A stretch of DNA of 8,114 bases. It comes from JANNRW01 sp031401815 (GTDB lineage Bacteria > Desulfobacterota > Desulfuromonadia > Geobacterales > DSM-12255). Below, piece by piece: positions 6,265 to 8,114 of the stretch; position 1 is the first letter of the stretch, and each line of letters starts with the position of its first letter. The translations under genes were made by a program, and so were the position numbers. A model generated the notes under the pieces. The model saw only the letters and a program-made list of their open reading frames with translations, was not told the DNA's origin and made no database searches. The DNA is taken from contig JANNRW010000192.1 of NCBI GenBank assembly GCA_031401815.1, forward strand, positions 1 to 8,114, written 5' to 3'.

Positions 6265-6651
6265 TCAAAAAATCACCAGACCGTTAACTACGCGTTTAAA
6301 ACCATCTTTCAGCAGGTTTTCACCGAAATTTATCAACAAACCCAGACGACAACCCGTCAAACGCAGGTAGGTGAGTAACTGTTTTGAATGAACCGGCTGC
6401 AGGCGTTCAACTGATTTCAATTCTATGATCAACTTTTTTTCCACAAACAAATCGGCCCGAAAGCCCTCATCAAAAACAACTCCCTGAAAAAGAATTGGAA
6501 CAGCAACCTGCCGTTCAACACTTAACCCCATGTCGGACAACTGCTTAGCTAGTATGACCTCATAGACACTTTCCAATAGACCAGGACCTAATTCCCGGTG
6601 AATGTGAAAGGAAGAATCCATAACTTTGGCCGCAATTTCATTTTCAGTCAC
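6265..6651 (-). CDS. GxxExxY family protein (PD-(D/E)XK nuclease fold)
   Basis: This 128-residue protein carries the family's name motif in GLLESVY (24-30). Its PD-(D/E)XK core is also visible: RADLFV with D67, then IIELKSV with E77 and K79, followed by a helix with HSKQLLTYLRLTG (88-100). The length fits the family's usual size of about 125 residues. Members are predicted nucleases of unknown role that are scattered among genomes in a mobile pattern. I chose the GTG at 6651 because GGAG lies six bases upstream and the family usually begins close to this point. A longer reading from TTG at 6702 lacks a good ribosome site. The gene lies inside two inverted-repeat units (arms A-B and C-D), which suggests it travels with them or gains from them. 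All key residues appear intact. Confidence 0.9.
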   Translation of the reverse strand: MTENEIAAKVMDSSFHIHRELGPGLLESVYEVILAKQLSDMGLSVERQVAVPILFQGVVFDEGFRADLFVEKKLIIELKSVERLQPVHSKQLLTYLRLTGCRLGLLINFGENLLKDGFKRVVNGLVIF

Positions 6652-6653
6652 TG

Positions 6654-6660
6654 TTACTCC
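6654..6660 (-). promoter_or_regulatory. Ribosome binding site deciding the GTG start of the GxxExxY gene
   Basis: GGAGTAACA directly precedes the GTG at 6651 on the minus strand. The upstream TTG (6702) has no comparable site, so the shorter 128-residue protein is preferred. Confidence 0.5.
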
Positions 6661-6726
6661 AGTTTTGGGAATATTACTCCCGCGGCGGAATTCAAAATAC
6701 AAGAACCAAAATCAAAGGAATTAGTT

Positions 6727-6755
6727 TCACGCAACGACGCGACGACGCAACGAAA
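6727..6755 (+). repeat. Palindromic-unit arm C
   Basis: This arm reads TCACGCAACGACGC, then G, then ACGACGCAACGAAA. It is the same as arm A except for the central base (G instead of T). With arm D it bounds a 154-base unit that begins TCACGCAACG and ends CGTTGCGTGA. No short target-site duplication was found next to it. Confidence 0.8.
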
Positions 6756-6850
6756 TACTAAAACCAAAATCAAGAAACGTCTATGGCTGTAACATGTTTA
6801 TTACAGGCTTATTCAGGATTTTTTCCTGTCAACTATTTAAAGGTTTTCGC

Positions 6851-6880
6851 TTCTCGTTGCGTCGTAGCGGCGTTGCGTGA
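6851..6880 (-). repeat. Palindromic-unit arm D
   Basis: This inverted partner of arm C reads TTCTCGTTGCGTCGTAGCGG and then CGTTGCGTGA on the plus strand. Its centre (GCTACGACGC in reverse complement) agrees with arm A. It lies only nine bases beyond the stop codon of the SPFH gene, so it would be in that gene's transcript and could fold with arm C into a long hairpin. Confidence 0.8.
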
Positions 6881-6889
6881 GACGGGTTT

Positions 6890-8113
6890 TTACTGTTTTT
6901 CAGCCGTGGCTCCGGACTTCTTCATCAACCCACTCAAATCCACCCCCGGCAGGAGCCTCGACAACTGCCCCATCAACCCATCCCCAGCTGTCCCGCCACC
7001 GGTCACCAGCACATCCGGGACGATCTTGATGTTGCCGTTCTGGATGGCGGCCGCGATCAGCTCCACGATCTTGATCTGCTTGATGGCCTCTTCACCGATG
7101 GCCTCCTGCTGCTTGCTGTAGGCCTGGGCGGTGGCCTCACCGATGGCGGCGATCTTGGAGGCCTCGCCGTCGCCGATAGCTTTCAAGCGCTTGCCCTCGC
7201 CAATGCCCTCCAACGCCTTGGATTCGGCGTTGCCCTCGGCCAGGGTAATCATCTCGGTCTTTTTCTGGGTGGCCACCTTCACGGCGATTTCCGAGCGGAC
7301 CAACTCAGGCTGCTGATCGGCGGTCGCCTTGGTCTTCTCCATCTCGGTGCGCTGCTCCTGAGACTTCTGCTCCATCTTGTACATCTCCTGCTGCTGTTCG
7401 GCGATAATCCTTTTGGTCTGGGTCTGCATCAGGTCTTCAGGCAGCTTGATCTGGCAGATAAGGACCGAGACGCACTCCACATGGTACTTTTCCAGATCGA
7501 CCCGGGCCCGGCTTTCGGCTTTGGCCTGTTCTTCCGAGCGGCTCTGCAGAAAGTTCATGGCCGAGGCGGTCGAGGCCTGGTTACGGAAGGATGAATCAAT
7601 CATCGGGTGGATGACATGCTGGATCAGATTGTCGATCGAACCGACCTTGGCCACCATGTAGGGGGCCTGATCCGGACGGACGCGGATAACGACCTTGACG
7701 GCCACCTGAATCGGGAAACCGTCCTTGGAGATGACCGTCAACTGATCGAAACGGGTATCTTCCTGATCGTCCCAGTCGATGGTGATATTGGTGGTGTCGA
7801 TGACATAGGCCATGAAGGCCCGGCGGTTGAGGTAATAGCGACCCGGTCCGGCGACCTCCTCCTGAATACCGCGGAAACCCTTGGGAACGACGTACTTCTC
7901 CTTGCCCTCTTCCGCGGACGCCCCGGTCTGGGACGATCCCAGGCGTTTCTTCATCTCCTCCGTAGGATCCTCACCCACGTTGGAAACGATCACCCCGACC
8001 TGGCCGCGCTCGATGACGGCGACATCATCGATTTCCACGCTGAACATGAAGGGGTTGATGTAATAGGTGCCCGGCCGCAGCACATCCAGTTGCGGTCCGC
8101 GCTGCCCCTGCTT
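6890..8113 (-). CDS. SPFH/Band 7 (flotillin-like) membrane-associated protein, 5' end missing
   Basis: The 407 visible residues enter from the right edge in an open frame beginning KQGQRGPQLDVLRPGTYYIN, a motif typical of flotillin-like SPFH proteins just after the N-terminal membrane anchor. The SPFH domain follows (about 20-210), with ERGQVGVIVSNVGED, GPGRYYLNR and the FPIQVAVKVVIRVRPDQAPYM strand region. A long charged coiled coil (about 220-345) comes next, containing the glutamate and alanine-rich EGNAESKALEGIGEGKRLKA. The tail reads LVTGGGTAGDGLMGQLSRLL and then PGVDLSGLMKK. Flotillin-like proteins form oligomeric rings or cages on membranes and organise membrane domains. The anchor and start codon lie outside the window. 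The C-terminal tail is the source or sister of the relic at 5002-5080. Its GC-rich codon use differs from the AT-rich array at the left, so this gene is probably part of the stable chromosome. Confidence 0.9.
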   Translation of the reverse strand, partial: KQGQRGPQLDVLRPGTYYINPFMFSVEIDDVAVIERGQVGVIVSNVGEDPTEEMKKRLGSSQTGASAEEGKEKYVVPKGFRGIQEEVAGPGRYYLNRRAFMAYVIDTTNITIDWDDQEDTRFDQLTVISKDGFPIQVAVKVVIRVRPDQAPYMVAKVGSIDNLIQHVIHPMIDSSFRNQASTASAMNFLQSRSEEQAKAESRARVDLEKYHVECVSVLICQIKLPEDLMQTQTKRIIAEQQQEMYKMEQKSQEQRTEMEKTKATADQQPELVRSEIAVKVATQKKTEMITLAEGNAESKALEGIGEGKRLKAIGDGEASKIAAIGEATAQAYSKQQEAIGEEAIKQIKIVELIAAAIQNGNIKIVPDVLVTGGGTAGDGLMGQLSRLLPGVDLSGLMKKSGATAEKQ

Positions 8114-8114
8114 G

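Noticed and set aside
5987..6880. The four arms as a CRISPR array
   Set aside because: The arms alternate in orientation, with unequal spacing and a gene in the middle. There are no regular spacers and no cas genes.

Overview
The window looks like an accessory region of a Gram-negative bacterium, most likely a proteobacterium. This rests on the Sec signal peptide, GGAGG/GAGG ribosome binding sites, short operons and the families present. No rRNA, tRNA or housekeeping marker is available to fix the genus. All supported genes lie on the minus strand, so transcription runs from right to left. No tRNA, rRNA, CRISPR array, integrase or transposase gene was found.

Left part (1-4043): the first 42 codons of a membrane protein run off the left edge. 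To its right is an AT-richer array of small genes: a HEPN-domain protein, an HNH endonuclease, a cysteine-containing coiled-coil protein, a second HEPN-like protein with an RNDFIH motif, and an exported coiled-coil protein. Three copies of a dispersed repeat of about 45-55 bp (R1 143-188, R2 1538-1592, R3 2815-2867), all in the same orientation, divide this array into two-gene modules: R2-[HNH, HEPN]-R1 and R3-[HEPN, coiled coil]-R2. The layout resembles a cassette array carrying small defence or toxin-like modules. The repeats do not fit a standard integron attC site, and no recombinase gene is in view. This is the best candidate here for an undescribed system.

Middle part (4044-5080): a Bro-N (BRO/phage antirepressor-like) gene is followed on its right by a short relic, 5002-5080. 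In the minus-strand frame the relic encodes a close copy of the C-terminus of the SPFH protein at the right end of the window. It abuts the end of a four-helix membrane protein gene (5084-5933) that is interrupted by a single +1-type frameshift.

Right part (5934-8114): a GxxExxY-family gene (PD-(D/E)XK nuclease fold) lies between two imperfect palindromic units. They are built from four copies of a 27-30 bp arm with consensus TCACGCAACGACGC followed by N and ACGACGCAACGA. The gene and its units sit between the membrane protein gene and a large partial SPFH/flotillin-like gene that leaves the window on the right. The relic and the intact SPFH gene imply that this stretch once held, or was rearranged against, a second SPFH paralogue.

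Small genes with nuclease-type domains, repeat-bounded modules, a frameshifted gene and a gene relic together point to a hotspot of gene exchange next to an SPFH locus.
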